This document shows positions 42,962 through 51,075 of a DNA stretch of 64,000 bases, piece by piece. Both the position numbers and the translations under genes were made by a program. The number at the start of each line of letters is the position of its first letter. The stretch's first letter is position 1. The notes below the pieces were generated by a model, which searched no databases, had not been told where the DNA came from, and saw only the letters and a program-made list of their open reading frames with translations. Source of the stretch: Hymenobacter translucens (GTDB taxonomy: Bacteria > Bacteroidota > Bacteroidia > Cytophagales > Hymenobacteraceae); the NCBI RefSeq assembly GCF_020685205.1, contig NZ_JAJERB010000001.1, forward strand, positions 558,001 through 622,000. Reading direction: 5' to 3'.

Positions 42962-44194
42962 TTACAGGTGGGCAATGGGGTCAGCGTTGCCGTCGGGGTC
43001 GCCCTGCACAGTGCCGCTGGTGGTAAAGGCTTTGCCTTTCAGGAGCAGTACGCCGGCCATGTGAGGCGTCGCCATCGAGGTGCCGCTGATGGTGTTGTAG
43101 CCTCCGTTCAGCCAGGTCGACTGGATGCTGACGCCGGGCATGCAGTAGTCGATGGGCGGGTTGCCGAAGTTCGAGAACGAAGCCCAGCCGTCGGTGCTGT
43201 TCATGGCCGAGATGGTGAAGATGTTAGCGCCGTTCACACGGGCCGGGGAGTTCAGGTTGGAGTCGCCGCTGTTATTGCCGGCTGCCAGGGCGAAGAGTAT
43301 ACCACCGGCCGAAGCCCGCAGCACAGCGTCGTCGATTGCCTGCGAAGCGCCCCCACCCAGGCTCATGTTCGCCACGTCGCCGATTCGGCCGTTGGCTCCC
43401 ACATAATCCACGCCGGCAATAACGCCGGAGCTGGTGCCGCTGCCGTTGGCGTCGAGGACGCGTACCGCTACCACCGTGGCGTTAGCGGCTACTCCGACCA
43501 CGCCAATCGTGTTGTTGCGGGCGGCAATAGTGCCGGCTACGTGGGTTCCGTGGCCGTTGCCGTCGTCGGCGGAGGCGTAGTTCGTGCCGCTGGTCAGGAA
43601 AGACTTGCTGCGGGTCACGTTTACGTTCAGGTCGGGGTGGTCGAGGTCGATGCCCGAGTCGATAACCCAGGCCGTTTTGCCGGTACCATCGGCGGTGCCC
43701 ACGCGGTTGATGCCGTAAGGCACGGTCTGGGCAGGCTGGGTAGTGGTCGTGCCACCGCCTTTCACGGGCTTACCAAGCGAGATGATGCGGTCCTGCTCTA
43801 CGTACGCAACCCGGGCATCGGCCCGCAGCGCATTTGCTTCGGCCGCCGTCATGGCCGCGGAAAAGCCTTTCAGGGCGTGGCCGTAAGCAAAGCCCAGGTT
43901 TTCGGCGCGGGCGCCCCGGGAGCGGAGAATACCCTGGCCCACCTCTTTCACTTTTCGTACCTTCTCCGTGTAGGAGTCGTTGGCAGCAACCGTAACCGCT
44001 TCTTCTTTTAGTACTACAATGTACTTGCCGGGAATTACGTCCGACTCAGCATTTACCTCGCTGCTCTGGGAGACATCGGAGGGGCTGCCGGGCAGCACCG
44101 AGTCTTTGGAGCAGGACGAGAACAGCGTGGTGGCCGCAACAGCCGAGGCACTCAGGAAAAAGGCAAAACGGGTAATGGGTTGTTTCTTCTGCAT
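42962..44194 (-). CDS. S8 subtilisin-family serine peptidase with I9 propeptide
   Basis: 410 residues. Signal peptide with lipobox FSSC (about Cys28). Inhibitor I9 propeptide (about 54-140, [10 protein letters not shown]... [13 protein letters not shown]) and the proteinase-K-like catalytic domain. Triad: Asp in [14 protein letters not shown], His in [12 protein letters not shown] and Ser in [13 protein letters not shown]; oxyanion Asn in [11 protein letters not shown]. It ends soon after the catalytic domain and has no T9SS or other C-terminal domain. The combination predicts a self-processed, lipid-anchored or released extracellular peptidase. Its 316-base upstream region also holds the rnpB promoter on the other strand. 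Confidence 0.94.
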   Translation of the reverse strand: MQKKQPITRFAFFLSASAVAATTLFSSCSKDSVLPGSPSDVSQSSEVNAESDVIPGKYIVVLKEEAVTVAANDSYTEKVRKVKEVGQGILRSRGARAENLGFAYGHALKGFSAAMTAAEANALRADARVAYVEQDRIISLGKPVKGGGTTTTQPAQTVPYGINRVGTADGTGKTAWVIDSGIDLDHPDLNVNVTRSKSFLTSGTNYASADDGNGHGTHVAGTIAARNNTIGVVGVAANATVVAVRVLDANGSGTSSGVIAGVDYVGANGRIGDVANMSLGGGASQAIDDAVLRASAGGILFALAAGNNSGDSNLNSPARVNGANIFTISAMNSTDGWASFSNFGNPPIDYCMPGVSIQSTWLNGGYNTISGTSMATPHMAGVLLLKGKAFTTSGTVQGDPDGNADPIAHL

Positions 44195-44496
44195 TCTACG
44201 TGGGTAAATGGGGAAAGAAAGTGACGCCCTAGCCTGCTGGTTCTCCCGGTCATCACCGGGTGAAACGCCGAGCAGCGTATTCAGCTCTCTAAAGCCAAAG
44301 CCCAGCGAAAAAATTCAATTTTCTCAAAAAAACTCAGACAGACTGTAAGACTTCCCGTAAAACCCTTGCATTTTTTGCAATAGTGCCCCGGCTCTATGCT
44401 CACGCTCAACCCGGGACAGTCGGCTGCCAATCAGACGGCTTACCTACGGAAACAGTCCCTTGCAGCGCCTGGGTCAGCCGCTACGGCTGAACGTTG

Positions 44497-44504
44497 TATC
44501 TTTG
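44497..44504 (+). promoter_or_regulatory. TAnnTTTG promoter box of rnpB
   Basis: TATCTTTG followed by C, a perfect Bacteroidota -7 box that ends six bases before the expected 5' end of the RNase P RNA. No obvious -33 element at the standard spacing. Confidence 0.8.
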
Positions 44505-44510
44505 CCTCAG

Positions 44511-44955
44511 TGATGAGTCGCCCCACCGCGGCGCCAAACGCAAGAATGGCGACGAGGAAAGTCCGGGCAACGCAGAGCACCCTGCTTCCTAACGGGAAGG
44601 ACTGGCGTAAGCCAGGACAGCCAGTGCCACAGAAAATTACCGCTTTTATAGCTGCAAGCTGTAAGCCGCAAGCTGCAAGCCCCGTGCTTGAAGCTTATAG
44701 CCTGAGGCTTGTAGCTAAACGAGTAAGGGTGAAAAGGTGCGGTAAGAGCGCACCAGCGGCTGGGTGACCAGTCCGGCTGGGTAAACCTCAGGGGTTGAAA
44801 GACCAAATAAGCGGATACGCCGGCCGGCAACGGACGGCACCGGGCGGCTCGTCCGGCATCCGTGGGTAGGTTGATGGAGCCTTTCCGCGAGGACTGGCCT
44901 AGATAAATGGTGGGGCCGCGGCAACGCGGACAAAACCCGGCTTACAGACTCATCA
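44511..44955 (+). ncRNA. rnpB: RNase P RNA, bacterial class A, with a repeat-built extra hairpin
   Basis: Catalytic RNA of RNase P, which trims tRNA 5' ends. The terminal helix P1 is formed by TGATGAGTC at 44511 and GACTCATCA ending at 44955. The universally conserved GAGGAAAGTCCGGGC is at 44554-44568 and ACAAAACCCGGCTTA at about 44930-44944. GGTAAGAGCGCACCAGCGGC (44741-44760) and the CCGGCTGGGTAAACC block also fit. An unusual long hairpin occupies 44649-44717: 32 bases on each side of a five-base loop, each arm built from the word GCAAGCT/AGCTTG. By position it corresponds to the variable P12-type arm. About 445 nucleotides in all. Confidence 0.93.
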
Positions 44956-45020
44956 CCCCAACGCAAACCGCCCGCCGCTGCTTCGCGCAACGACGGGCGG
45001 TTCTGCGTTTGACCGGTCCG

Positions 45021-45473
45021 CTACTTCTTGTTTGCGGCCCGGATGGTTTTCACTTCGGCCGCCTGCACAGCGCTGGTCTTGTTGCCGAAGCTGCTGCGCA
45101 CGTAGGTGAGCACGTCGGCAATCTGCTGGTCGGTGAGGGTGCTGAAGCTGGGCATCAGGTTGCGGTAGGGTTCCCCGTCGATGTCCTGGCCCTGCATACC
45201 GTTGAGGATGATGTTCACCAGCCGGGCTTTGTCGCCCAGCACGTAGCTGGTTTTGCTGAGCGGCGGGTTCATCTCGTCTACGCCCAGGCCGTCGGCCTGG
45301 TGGCAGGTCAGGCAGTTCTGCACGTACACGGCTTTGCCTTTGGCCAGCACGGCGCCCGATACGGCACCCGACGCACTTGTTTTGGCTTTGGTTTTCGGGA
45401 CGGGCTTTTTCTGAGCCGCCGCCGGGATGCTGCACAGCGCCAGGACGGTCAGAAGAGCAAATAGCTGCTTCAT
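45021..45473 (-). CDS. c-type cytochrome, 150 aa
   Basis: Signal peptide (MKQLFALLTVLALCSIPAAAQ) and a Lys/Ala-rich linker are followed by a class I cytochrome c domain. The haem-binding CLTCH motif is at about 55-59, and the distal Met ligand is in YRNLMPSFSTLTDQQIADVLTYV. The domain is secreted to the periplasm. It lies eight bases downstream of a PQQ-type sugar dehydrogenase-like gene on the same strand, so the two form an operon in which the cytochrome is a probable electron acceptor for that enzyme. No separate terminator is seen, and rnpB converges from the other side. Confidence 0.93.
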   Translation of the reverse strand: MKQLFALLTVLALCSIPAAAQKKPVPKTKAKTSASGAVSGAVLAKGKAVYVQNCLTCHQADGLGVDEMNPPLSKTSYVLGDKARLVNIILNGMQGQDIDGEPYRNLMPSFSTLTDQQIADVLTYVRSSFGNKTSAVQAAEVKTIRAANKK

Positions 45474-45481
45474 TGAGGTGG

Positions 45482-46765
45482 TTATTTCTTGTTGTAGACG
45501 ATGCGGTAGATGGTGCCTTTCCTGTCATCCGAGACATAAAGGGAGCCATCCGGCCCCTGGGCCAGTCCGCAGGGCTTGTGTTCGGGCCGGCCGGCCGCGG
45601 CGGCGGCGGCTGAGCCGGCGAAGTTATCGGCAAATACCTCCCAGGGCCCGCTTGGTTTACCGTTTTTGAAGGGCTGGAACACGACGTAGTAGCCTTTCTG
45701 GGGCTCCGGGGCACGGTTCCAGGAGCCGTGGAAGGCAATAAACGCGCCGTTGCGGTACTTCTCCGGAAACATGGTGCCCGTGTAGAACAGCAGGGCATTC
45801 GGGGCAGTGTGGGCCGGATACGCCGCCGCCGGGTCGATGTAGTTGCCGGTGGCTTCCTTTTTGCCGTCGCCCCCATACTCCGGGTTCAGCATCTTCTTCT
45901 TTTGCTGGGGGTCGTAGTACAGGTAGGGCCAGCCGGCGTTGTCACCCTTTTTCAGCGCGTACAGGCACTCGGCGGGCAGCTCGGCCGATTGTTTGCTGTT
46001 GTACAGCGCCGGAAAGTTGTCGTAGAGCTGGTCGCGGCCGTGCTGCATCACGAAGAGCTGGTTGGCCTGGGTGTTCCAGTCGAGGCCCACTACGTTGCGC
46101 AGGCCGGTGGCGTAGCGCACGCCCTGCCCGTAGCTCTGGTTCAGCTTGTCGGTACGGAACTGCCAGATGCCCCCGGCCGAGTCCAGAATTGGGCAGTGAG
46201 GTTTGCCTTTCGAGCCTTTCTGCCGGTCCTGCTCCTGACAGGTGTTGGAGTAAGCACCGATGTTGACGTAGAGGTTGCCTTCGCGGTCGAGAGTAATGGA
46301 CTTGCTTTCGTGCTGCTTTCGGTTGATCAGGCCGGTCACGATTTTCTCGGGCTGGGCCGGGCTTTCCACTTCGCCTTGAGCGTTGAGCTTGTAGCGAAAC
46401 ACGGCCTCGTCGGAGGAAGCGTACAGGTAGTCCTTAGTGCTGTAGATGCCGGTACCACCGTAGTTGCCCAGGCTGCCGGCCACTTCGGCCTTGCCCCCGC
46501 TGCTGGGCCGCAGCATCAGGATGCCCTTGCCGTCGGCGTTGGGCCGGTTCAGCTTGACGTAGATATTGCCCTGGGGCGTGACGGTGAGGTGGCGGGCACG
46601 GCCCCCGGTTTCGGCGACCTTCAGGGCACCAAAGCCCGCGGGCAGCTTCAGGCCGGCATTATCGGGGTCGGCAGCCACGATGGTTTCGGAACGCAGGGCC
46701 AGCAGGGAAAGGCTGCCGACCAGGGCCGGGGCCAAGAGCAGGTAGCGGGTGACGGAACGGTTCAT
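45482..46765 (-). CDS. PQQ-dependent sorbosone/glucose dehydrogenase-like protein
   Basis: 427 residues from ATG 46765. The signal peptide (VTRYLLLAPALVGSLSLLALRSET) is followed by a six-bladed beta-propeller of the soluble-glucose/L-sorbosone dehydrogenase family. Typical pieces are YATGLRNVVGLDWN, FVMQHGRDQLYDNFP, FIAFHGSWNRAPEPQKGYYV and the final KPCGLAQGPDGSLYVSDDRKG. Family members oxidise sugars or aldehydes with pyrroloquinoline quinone; the true substrate here is unknown. Translation of the cytochrome c gene starts eight bases later, a sensible donor/acceptor pair. Confidence 0.9.
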   Translation of the reverse strand: MNRSVTRYLLLAPALVGSLSLLALRSETIVAADPDNAGLKLPAGFGALKVAETGGRARHLTVTPQGNIYVKLNRPNADGKGILMLRPSSGGKAEVAGSLGNYGGTGIYSTKDYLYASSDEAVFRYKLNAQGEVESPAQPEKIVTGLINRKQHESKSITLDREGNLYVNIGAYSNTCQEQDRQKGSKGKPHCPILDSAGGIWQFRTDKLNQSYGQGVRYATGLRNVVGLDWNTQANQLFVMQHGRDQLYDNFPALYNSKQSAELPAECLYALKKGDNAGWPYLYYDPQQKKKMLNPEYGGDGKKEATGNYIDPAAAYPAHTAPNALLFYTGTMFPEKYRNGAFIAFHGSWNRAPEPQKGYYVVFQPFKNGKPSGPWEVFADNFAGSAAAAAAGRPEHKPCGLAQGPDGSLYVSDDRKGTIYRIVYNKK

Positions 46766-47000
46766 AGCGGGTTGTTTCGGGAGCTGATTTGCACCTGAGC
46801 GGTGCATACGTAAAAGCGGCAGGAAAGCCGCCGCAAAGGTAGGGGCCGCCGTCCGGCGTGCACGGCCGTATAGGAAAAGGCCTGACCTGGCGCACCGGCG
46901 CGGCTATTCGCGCCGCGGCCGCCGGCGGGCAAGCAGAACTATGTGGCGCTGCTTTTTGTTACTTTGGGCTTCCACTGACCCGTTCCGCTTTTACGACCCC

Positions 47001-48158
47001 ATGCCGAAAATCCTCATTATCGACGACGAGAAGGCCATCCGCAACACGCTGAAGGAGATTCTGGAGTACGAAAGCTACTCCGTGAGCCAGGCGGAAGACG
47101 GCCCCACCGGCCTCGATATGCTTATCAAAGACAAGTACGACGTGGTGCTCTGCGACGTGAAGATGCCCAAGATGGATGGCCTCGAAGTTTTGGAGCGCGC
47201 CCAGCAGGTGTCGCCCGACTCGGCCTTTATCATGGTCTCGGCCCATGGCAGCATCGAAACCGCCGTGGACGCCACGAAAAAGGGTGCGTTCGACTTTATT
47301 CAGAAGCCGCCAGACCTGAACCGCCTGCTCGTGACGGTCCGCAACGCCCTGGACCGCACCAAGCTGGTGACCGAAACCAAGACGCTCAAGAAGAAGATTG
47401 CCAAGAGCTCCGAGATGGTGGGCTCGTCGGCGGCGCTGGAGCAGGTGCGCAAGGCCATTGCCAAGGTCGCGCCCACCGACGCCCGCGTGCTGATTACCGG
47501 CCCCAACGGAGCGGGCAAGGAAATGGTGGCCCGGCAGCTGCACGAGCAGAGCGGGCGCAACGGCGGGCCGATGGTGGAAGTAAACTGCGCCGCCATTCCC
47601 TCCGAGCTGATTGAAAGTGAGCTGTTCGGCCACGAGAAAGGCTCGTTTACTTCGGCCGTCAAGCAGCGTATCGGCAAGTTCGAGCAGGCCGACGGCGGCA
47701 CGCTGTTTCTCGACGAAATCGGGGACATGAGCCTCTCGGCCCAGGCCAAGGTGCTGCGCGCCCTGCAGGAAAACAAGATTACCCGGGTGGGCGGGGAAAA
47801 GGAAATCAGCGTGAACGTGCGCGTGCTGGCGGCTACCAACAAGGACCTGCAGCAGGAAATTGCCGACCGTAACTTCCGCGAGGACCTCTACCACCGCCTG
47901 TCCGTTATCCTGATCAAAGTACCCGCTCTCAACGACCGGCGCGAGGACATCCCCGAGCTGGTCCAAAAGTTTCTGGACGACATTGCCCGCGACTACGGCA
48001 ACAAGCCCAAGAAAATCGACGCGGCGGCGCTGGACTACCTGAAAAGCCTCGACTGGCGCGGCAACATCCGAGAGCTGCGCAACGTGGTCGAGCGGCTGGT
48101 CATCATGAGCGACGAAACGATTTCGGCGGATGATGCCAGAGCGTTTGCGGGGAAGTGA
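47001..48158 (+). CDS. NtrC-family response regulator without a DNA-binding domain
   Basis: 385 residues. Receiver domain (1-120): D8/D9 acidic pair, phospho-acceptor D52 in LCDVKMPKMDG and K103 in FIQKPPD. AAA+ domain (about 140-375): Walker A is GPNGAGKE (168-175) and Walker B is GGTLFLDEIG (233-242). The sigma-54 contact loop GAFTGA reads GSFTSA (215-220). The chain ends at the AAA+ lid (LVIMSDETISADDARAFAGK) with no Fis-type helix-turn-helix. It therefore may not activate sigma-54 promoters directly. The start is the ATG at 47001. No histidine kinase gene is adjacent. A terminator follows 24 bases after the stop. Confidence 0.93.
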   Translation: MPKILIIDDEKAIRNTLKEILEYESYSVSQAEDGPTGLDMLIKDKYDVVLCDVKMPKMDGLEVLERAQQVSPDSAFIMVSAHGSIETAVDATKKGAFDFIQKPPDLNRLLVTVRNALDRTKLVTETKTLKKKIAKSSEMVGSSAALEQVRKAIAKVAPTDARVLITGPNGAGKEMVARQLHEQSGRNGGPMVEVNCAAIPSELIESELFGHEKGSFTSAVKQRIGKFEQADGGTLFLDEIGDMSLSAQAKVLRALQENKITRVGGEKEISVNVRVLAATNKDLQQEIADRNFREDLYHRLSVILIKVPALNDRREDIPELVQKFLDDIARDYGNKPKKIDAAALDYLKSLDWRGNIRELRNVVERLVIMSDETISADDARAFAGK

Positions 48159-48181
48159 TAACTAAAATCTCAACATCACTT

Positions 48182-48227
48182 AAAAAGGCGGCGTCCGAAT
48201 CAACTGTTTCAGACGCCGCCTTTTTTT
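48182..48227 (+). terminator. intrinsic terminator of the NtrC-like gene
   Basis: 14-bp stem AAAAAGGCGGCGTC / GACGCCGCCTTTTT (48182-48195 with 48212-48225), followed by more T. Confidence 0.92.
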
Positions 48228-48378
48228 GATTAGCCATGAGCTTAACGTTTTGGTGCTTGGCGCGGTAGCAGATTCCGGAGCACTATACTGACAATACACC
48301 AAAAACAGTTGGCGCGAAGTAGATGTTCAATAACTACTTCCCCAGCCATTGGGTTAAACACCTGTTATCAAAATTTCT

Positions 48379-49200
48379 TTAGTCGAAATATTCATATTTA
48401 TAATAAAGTGGCACATATCCCCTTATACTTTTTAATAGCCCGTTTTCATAATAAGAATAATTCAGAATGTATTCATTTATTCTGTCATTCATAAACATAC
48501 TCTTTATTTCTGATTTAACAAGTTGCCCCCGTTCATTAAAAGTATTTTTAAGTACTTTATCATCATCAAACCTTTGTCTATCATTTTCATCCGAATATTG
48601 CATAGTTTCAATCACCCCATTTACAGTGCTCTGATATCGTTTCAATTTTGCTTCTAAAACATATCCATAAAATCTTTTTACATAAAAATCCCTATCGTAC
48701 TCTTTTGTCTTTCTATATGTGATTAAAGTATCTTTCTTGTTTACAGTTGTTGATGTAAATGGACGATAAGAAAAGAAAGTTTCACTACTTGGATTTTTAA
48801 AATCGCCTTTAAAATACTTAGAGGAAATCAATAAACCATTTTCATAAACAAAATATGTTTTTTCTGTATTTACGGATTTATTATGACGATAAAATATTGT
48901 ATCTATCTTTTGATTTATTTTTCCAAGCGAGTCATAAATACAGATTGTTACAATATTAATTACTTTTGATGTTCTTGTCCTCTTATTATATGATGCACTA
49001 TATTTTTCAATTCGTGTTACCCTGCCGTTCCTGTCAAGCCTTGCAATTTCTAACAAGTCTTTGGGGGAATTTTCATAGACATAAACCTTTTTTACTTTCT
49101 TGTCTTTGTAAACACTGTCAGGTAGCCACCGGTTTTCAACTTGACCATAACTCAACATTGATTTTAAAAAAACAAGTATAAAAATGGCAATTCTGCTCAT
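48379..49200 (-). CDS. AT-rich secreted hypothetical protein, 273 aa
   Basis: A signal peptide-like N-terminus (MSRIAIFILVFLKSMLSYG) is followed by a Lys/Tyr/Asn-rich body with no family motif recognised. It has repeated short units of the type V/I-Y-D/E-N-G-L-L, e.g. FVYENGLLISSKYF, IYDSLGKINQKID and YYENGLLKSIRGY. These resemble the YD/MORN-like strands of YwqK-type or RHS-like repeats. Base composition is strikingly different from every neighbour: most third positions are A or T in a window that is otherwise GC-rich. This suggests recent acquisition. Flanks show no transposase or direct repeats. Function unknown. Confidence 0.75.
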   Translation of the reverse strand: MSRIAIFILVFLKSMLSYGQVENRWLPDSVYKDKKVKKVYVYENSPKDLLEIARLDRNGRVTRIEKYSASYNKRTRTSKVINIVTICIYDSLGKINQKIDTIFYRHNKSVNTEKTYFVYENGLLISSKYFKGDFKNPSSETFFSYRPFTSTTVNKKDTLITYRKTKEYDRDFYVKRFYGYVLEAKLKRYQSTVNGVIETMQYSDENDRQRFDDDKVLKNTFNERGQLVKSEIKSMFMNDRINEYILNYSYYENGLLKSIRGYVPLYYKYEYFD

Positions 49201-49328
49201 TTTGTCTATGGTATGGTTCTTTAAATATGTGGCAACATCTAGATTGCCGAAACTCCCTAGCTAAAAGCTGCGAAAAGCATGCTTGGCTTAGCTGGGTTTA
49301 CGAAACAAGGTACTGTTAAAAGCAGCGA

Positions 49329-50330
49329 CTACACCATCTGGTTACAGCCCCGCACATCCGAGTTATCCATCCGGCCGAGCACCTCAAACGAGCCATCCGG
49401 GTGCATCCGGGCCAGGTCCTTGGTTTCGATAAAGGCGCAGGAGTCCACGTTGGCCAGGTCGACGACGTTGATGGCGCCGTCGGGGCGGTGCTCGGCTACG
49501 GAAAACGGGTCGGCGGCGTGGCGGAGCAGGATGCGCAGCTGGGGGGGGCAGTGGAAGCGGCCGTAGCCGGGGCTGTAGGCCTGGCTGAGCAGCTCCGTCA
49601 TGCCGTACTCAGAATGAAACGCGTCGGTACCGAAAGCCGGGGCCAGGGCCGCATGCAGCTCTTCCCGGATCATCTCCCGGCGCCGGCCCTTCATGCCCCC
49701 GGTTTCCAGCACCGTCAGCCCTTGCAGTTCCGGCGCCCCGCCGTGGGCTTCGGCCAGGTCGAGCAGGGCGTACGTCACGCCGATGAGCATTACACGCCGG
49801 CCAGGCTCTTGCTTGGCTTCCGCCAAAGCCCGCAGCAAAGCCGCGTGGTCGTGTAGAAAAAAAGCGTCCTGCCGCTGCCCCGACTCCCGGGCGAAGTAGT
49901 CGACCATCGCGACAAGGGAAGACTGCCCCTGCTCCAGGTAGGATGGCAGCAACGCCAGAAACGTCCAGCAGGAAAGCGGGCCGTAGGTTTGCTCGAAGAT
50001 GCGGGCGGCGTTGCGGCGGTACAGGCCGGGGTCGCGCACGAGGTGGCGGCTGCGCTGCTGCCGGGTAGTGCCGCTGCTCAGAAACGTTTCCCGGGGCTCC
50101 CACCCCTCCGGCTCGGTGCGGACGTCGTGGGTTTTAAAGAACTCGATCGGCAGAAACGGGATGTCGGTAACCCGCTGAACTTGCTCGGCTTCGCAGCCGA
50201 GTGCGCGCAGCCATTCCTGGTACGGCGGGCAGTGCCGGGCCTGGTGCTGGAACAGGCGCAGGGCCAGCTCCGGGAACATGGCGGCCGTTACCATCGGCAG
50301 CTCGCGCAGGTACTCATCTCGGAAACTCAT
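49329..50330 (-). CDS. LuxE-like acyl-protein synthetase family protein
   Basis: 333 residues resembling the LuxE/acyl-protein synthetase branch of the ANL adenylating superfamily. An ATP-loop-like LSSGTTRQQRSRH lies at about 85-97 and the ANL motif YGMTELLSQAY at about 245-255. The sequence between them includes VLETGGMKGRRREMIREEL, a LuxE-family feature. LuxE activates fatty acids and receives them on a Cys for transfer; no LuxC/LuxD partner gene is present here, so a role in bioluminescence is not implied. In Bacteroidota such genes often act in lipid or capsule modification, but this is inference. The N-terminal MSFRDEYLRELPMVT supports the chosen start. Confidence 0.88.
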   Translation of the reverse strand: MSFRDEYLRELPMVTAAMFPELALRLFQHQARHCPPYQEWLRALGCEAEQVQRVTDIPFLPIEFFKTHDVRTEPEGWEPRETFLSSGTTRQQRSRHLVRDPGLYRRNAARIFEQTYGPLSCWTFLALLPSYLEQGQSSLVAMVDYFARESGQRQDAFFLHDHAALLRALAEAKQEPGRRVMLIGVTYALLDLAEAHGGAPELQGLTVLETGGMKGRRREMIREELHAALAPAFGTDAFHSEYGMTELLSQAYSPGYGRFHCPPQLRILLRHAADPFSVAEHRPDGAINVVDLANVDSCAFIETKDLARMHPDGSFEVLGRMDNSDVRGCNQMV

Positions 50331-50430
50331 TGCGGCGCGACGGGGTTAGCGGGGTAATAAAACAAACGGGGCGGTCCTTCGTTCAGAATCTGTACCTTCC
50401 GCCATCACGCAAGGCTTTCTCGGCTTGTCT

Positions 50431-50997
50431 ATGACTATCATTCGTACTTTCCGCCTGGCTTTACTAGCTGCTCTGACGGGCCTGACGGCTACATCCTGCC
50501 TTACGCCGCCGGAGTATCCCACGACGCCCAGCATCGAATTCAGCAGCGTGCGGATCAAGCGCCACTTTAACCCGGGCCCACCGGTTTCCAACCGGGCCGA
50601 CTCGGTATTTGTCACCATCAGCTTTCAGGACGGAAACGGCGACCTGGGCTTGTCGAATGCGGATACTGTTCCGCCTTACCGGTACAAGAACCGCGACGGG
50701 TCCATCAACCGCAACTATTTCAACTACTACATCCAGCCCTTCGTCAAGCAGGGTGGCACCTATGTGCCGGTAGTATCGGGCTCAGTCGGTGAGTACAATG
50801 GCCGCTTTCCCCGCCTGACCAACGTAGACACCAAGGAAGGCCCGCTGAAAGGCACGCTCACCTTCCGGCAGAACTACCGCCTGGGCTCTCCGTTTCAGCC
50901 GGGGCAGGAAGTGCTTTTCGAAGTCAGCATCGTGGACCGCGCCCTGAACGAGAGCAACAAAATCCGGACGACGCCCATCATCATCGGCGGCTTGTAG
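50431..50997 (+). CDS. hypothetical lipoprotein, 188 aa
   Basis: From ATG 50431. The signal peptide with lipobox TATSC (Cys about 22) is followed by a beta-rich domain: IEFSSVRIKRHFN, VFVTISFQDGNGDLGL, TLTFRQNYRLGSPF and a final VLFEVSIVDRALNESNKIRT. The pattern FQDGNGDLG recurs in Bacteroidota lipoproteins of unknown role and is suggestive of a calcium-binding loop (DGNGD). Divergent from the LuxE-like gene (100 bases) and followed by a bidirectional terminator. Confidence 0.8.
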   Translation: MTIIRTFRLALLAALTGLTATSCLTPPEYPTTPSIEFSSVRIKRHFNPGPPVSNRADSVFVTISFQDGNGDLGLSNADTVPPYRYKNRDGSINRNYFNYYIQPFVKQGGTYVPVVSGSVGEYNGRFPRLTNVDTKEGPLKGTLTFRQNYRLGSPFQPGQEVLFEVSIVDRALNESNKIRTTPIIIGGL

Positions 50998-51017
50998 AAC
51001 GAAGCGGTTTCCTTTAA

Positions 51018-51056
51018 AAAACACCCGGCCTGTTGTCAGACCGGGTGTTTTTTTTT
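51018..51056. terminator. bidirectional intrinsic terminator
   Basis: 11-bp stem AAAACACCCGG / CCGGGTGTTTT (51018-51028 with 51041-51051) with T-runs in both directions; lies between convergent genes. Confidence 0.9.
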
Positions 51057-51075
51057 AGCGTCGGTCCGCCTTTGG

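Noticed and set aside
49329..50330. Bioluminescence operon because of the LuxE-like gene
   Set aside because: No luxA, luxB, luxC or luxD homolog is near.
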